Assembly (NCBI GenBank): GCA_004357505.1
Contig: SMWC01000149.1
Location: forward strand, 1 to 7,352
Reading direction: 5' to 3'
Length of the DNA stretch: 7,352 nt
From: Gammaproteobacteria bacterium
Lineage (GTDB): Bacteria > Pseudomonadota > Gammaproteobacteria > Steroidobacterales > Rariloculaceae
The notes under the pieces were generated by a model that worked only from the letters and a program-made list of their open reading frames with translations, was not told the origin of the DNA and did no database searches. This document shows, piece after piece, positions 5,946-7,352 of the stretch (its first letter is position 1; each line of letters begins with the position of its first letter). Both the position numbers and the translations under genes were made by a program.

Positions 5946-7172
5946 GTGCGTGATCCCAGGTGGGTCATTCTTGGCGTTTTCGCGGCCAGCGGCGCGCTTG
6001 CTGCGGGACCGTATCCGTCGATGTCCGGCATCTCCGCGGCCGCCGACGATGCATCGGTTGCCGGCAGCAACCCGGCAGGCATGACTCGTTTTGATTCGCG
6101 CGTGACGCGCGGAGAAATCCTCGGATTTTTCACGGACAACACCTGGGAAGGGCGCATCGGCACAACGGGTCCCGATGTCCGCTCCGTGGACAGCGGTACG
6201 ACTATCATCCCTGCGGGCAACCTGGTGGTGCCGTTCAGGGATAACTGGTGGTTCGGCTTCACCGTCCTTGGCAGTGGCTTCTCGGAAGATTACGGGGCTG
6301 GCTGGCCCGGACGCTATTTCATCCAGGACTATGAACTCCTCTATGTCAGTGCGTTCCCGAGCATCGCCACCAAACTCACCGACAAGCTCTCGATCGCCGG
6401 CAGCCTGGCAATGACGTACACGAGTTACGAACAGAACAAGGCGGTGCCGAATCTCGACCCCGGTGCCGGGGATGGCCGTCTCAACATCGACACCGATGGG
6501 TTCACGGTGGGTTATGCCGTATCGGCGCTGTACGAATTCACCGACCGAACGCGATTCGGCATCTCCTATCGCTCCGAGTTGGATGCGGAACTGGACGGCA
6601 ACGCAACATTTTCGGATCTGAGCCCGACGACGGAAGCAGTCCTCAACGCGGCCGGTTTGCTCAACGCCCGAGTCGATGTCACGAGCCGATCACCGCAATC
6701 GATCATCGCTGGTATTTATCACGAATTTGGCGACACGAGTGCCGTGACTTTTGACGTCACTTGGGCAGATTTCAGCGAATTCAGCCTGTCAGAGATCTAC
6801 GTTAATGGCGATCAGTTGACCGAGACGAACGCGATCTACGACGATATTTTTGCCTTCTCTGTCGGTTACAACTGGCCTGTGTCGGATCGAATGCGGATCG
6901 GGATCGGTGCCTTGTACGCAAACGACATGATCGAGGACGAGAACCGAACATTGACACTGCGCCTCGACTCGCTTTGGTCGGTCGGTATCGGTATCGAATG
7001 GCAGTGGAATGATCGTCGCTCGATTACCGCGACACTGAACTATCTGGAGATAGGCGACGCGCCAGTGGCCTCGCCGCCCATCCCCGGCCTCGGTTCGGTG
7101 ACGGGCCGGTTCACCGATCGGCAAACGATCTGGCTACAGGTCGGCATGAATATCGGGTCGGGCGGACGGTAG
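5946..7172 (+). CDS. FadL/OmpP1-family outer-membrane channel for hydrophobic compounds
   Basis: A 408-residue protein starting with GTG, preceded by GGAG at 5933-5936 with 9 bases spacing. Residues 1-20 form a signal peptide (WVILGVFAASGALAA, then GPYPSMSG). The mature N-terminus carries the FadL hallmark SAAADDASVAGSNPAGMTRF (31-50), which contributes to the plug or hatch domain. Other family-like blocks are GAGWPGRYFIQDYELLYVS, PSIATKLTDKLSIAGSL, FGISYRSELDAELDGNATF and VTWADFSEF. FadL-type barrels admit long-chain fatty acids or aromatic hydrocarbons across the outer membrane through lateral gating; the substrate here cannot be read from sequence. Length is typical of the family. The C-terminus ends in MNIGSGGR, without the usual terminal Phe/Trp. 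It is divergent from the barrel gene at 5000-5752 and may share its control region. No gene for fatty-acid activation or degradation is in the window. Confidence 0.88.
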   Translation: MRDPRWVILGVFAASGALAAGPYPSMSGISAAADDASVAGSNPAGMTRFDSRVTRGEILGFFTDNTWEGRIGTTGPDVRSVDSGTTIIPAGNLVVPFRDNWWFGFTVLGSGFSEDYGAGWPGRYFIQDYELLYVSAFPSIATKLTDKLSIAGSLAMTYTSYEQNKAVPNLDPGAGDGRLNIDTDGFTVGYAVSALYEFTDRTRFGISYRSELDAELDGNATFSDLSPTTEAVLNAAGLLNARVDVTSRSPQSIIAGIYHEFGDTSAVTFDVTWADFSEFSLSEIYVNGDQLTETNAIYDDIFAFSVGYNWPVSDRMRIGIGALYANDMIEDENRTLTLRLDSLWSVGIGIEWQWNDRRSITATLNYLEIGDAPVASPPIPGLGSVTGRFTDRQTIWLQVGMNIGSGGR

Positions 7173-7187
7173 GACCATCTAAACCCG

Positions 7188-7229
7188 GTGCGTTAGCTCG
7201 ACAATTATTCGTGTAATGCACTGACGCAC
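7188..7229. other. Imperfect stem-loop between convergent genes
   Basis: GTGCGTTAG (7188-7196) can pair with CTGACGCAC (7221-7229) through nine pairs including one G-T wobble, around a 24-base loop. It lies in the 69 bp between the FadL-type stop and the stop of the minus-strand gene at the right edge. No T-tract follows, so a terminator role is only possible. Confidence 0.25.
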
Positions 7230-7241
7230 ACAACGTTACTC

Positions 7242-7352
7242 CTATTCGAGGAATATGACGTCGATATCCGCGCCGCTCTCAATCTCATCCACGATATAAA
7301 CGACTGTCGTTCCCTGGTACACAGGCCTGTACCAGATTCGGCCGCAGTAGTA
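7242..7352 (-). CDS. C-terminal end of an unidentified protein, cut by the right edge
   Basis: The minus strand is open from the right edge to a TAG at 7242-7244, giving 36 residues. The sequence begins YYCGRIWYRPVYQGTTVVYI and ends ESGADIDVIFLE. The Tyr-rich start, a Cys-Gly pair and TTVVYIV resemble the tails of small exported Tyr-rich proteins such as those grouped under DUF6515, but 36 residues are too few to assign a family. Codons are well formed with mostly G or C in third positions, and the gene converges with the FadL-type gene 69 bp away, as expected for a real 3' end. Confidence 0.55.
   Translation of the reverse strand, partial: YYCGRIWYRPVYQGTTVVYIVDEIESGADIDVIFLE

Noticed and set aside
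1..7352. CRISPR arrays, tRNA or rRNA genes, insertion sequences, phage genes
   Set aside because: No regularly spaced repeats, no RNA-gene-like conserved blocks, no transposase or phage motifs and no terminal inverted repeats were seen on reading both strands.

Overview
The window looks like chromosomal DNA from a Gram-negative, GC-rich proteobacterium, most likely a gammaproteobacterium. The evidence is three predicted outer-membrane beta-barrels (an LpxR-type lipid A deacylase, an unassigned barrel and a FadL-family channel), a predicted periplasmic lipoprotein and a strong preference for G or C at third codon positions. Lineage is an inference, and no phage, transposon, CRISPR, tRNA or rRNA signal was seen.

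Layout, left to right: the 3' part of an LpxR-family gene (+, cut by the left edge) converges with an FtsX/MacB-type ABC permease (-, 889-2070). Upstream of the permease is a short minus-strand ORF or gene remnant whose stop overlaps the permease start. A DUF4956-type membrane protein follows on the + strand (2350-3108). Next come a ZnuA-like lipoprotein (-, 3143-4099) and a LolD-type ATPase (-, start probably 4810). A strong perfect hairpin terminator (4935-4972) separates these from a minus-strand barrel gene (5000-5752). That gene diverges from a FadL-family gene (+, 5946-7172) across 193 bp containing two palindromic motifs. The right edge holds the last 36 codons of a minus-strand gene, ending at 7242.

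The central interpretation is that ATPase, ZnuA-like protein and permease form one ABC system on the minus strand, interrupted by an oppositely oriented DUF4956 gene. The system is unusual. Its binding protein belongs to the zinc/manganese family, whose usual permease is a multi-helix ZnuB type, yet the only permease here is of the LolCDE/MacB mechanotransmission type. The binding protein also appears to lack two of the usual metal-ligand histidines while carrying a separate His-rich loop. The remaining genes are envelope proteins acting on lipid A or hydrophobic compounds. A functional link between them and the ABC system is not shown by the sequence.
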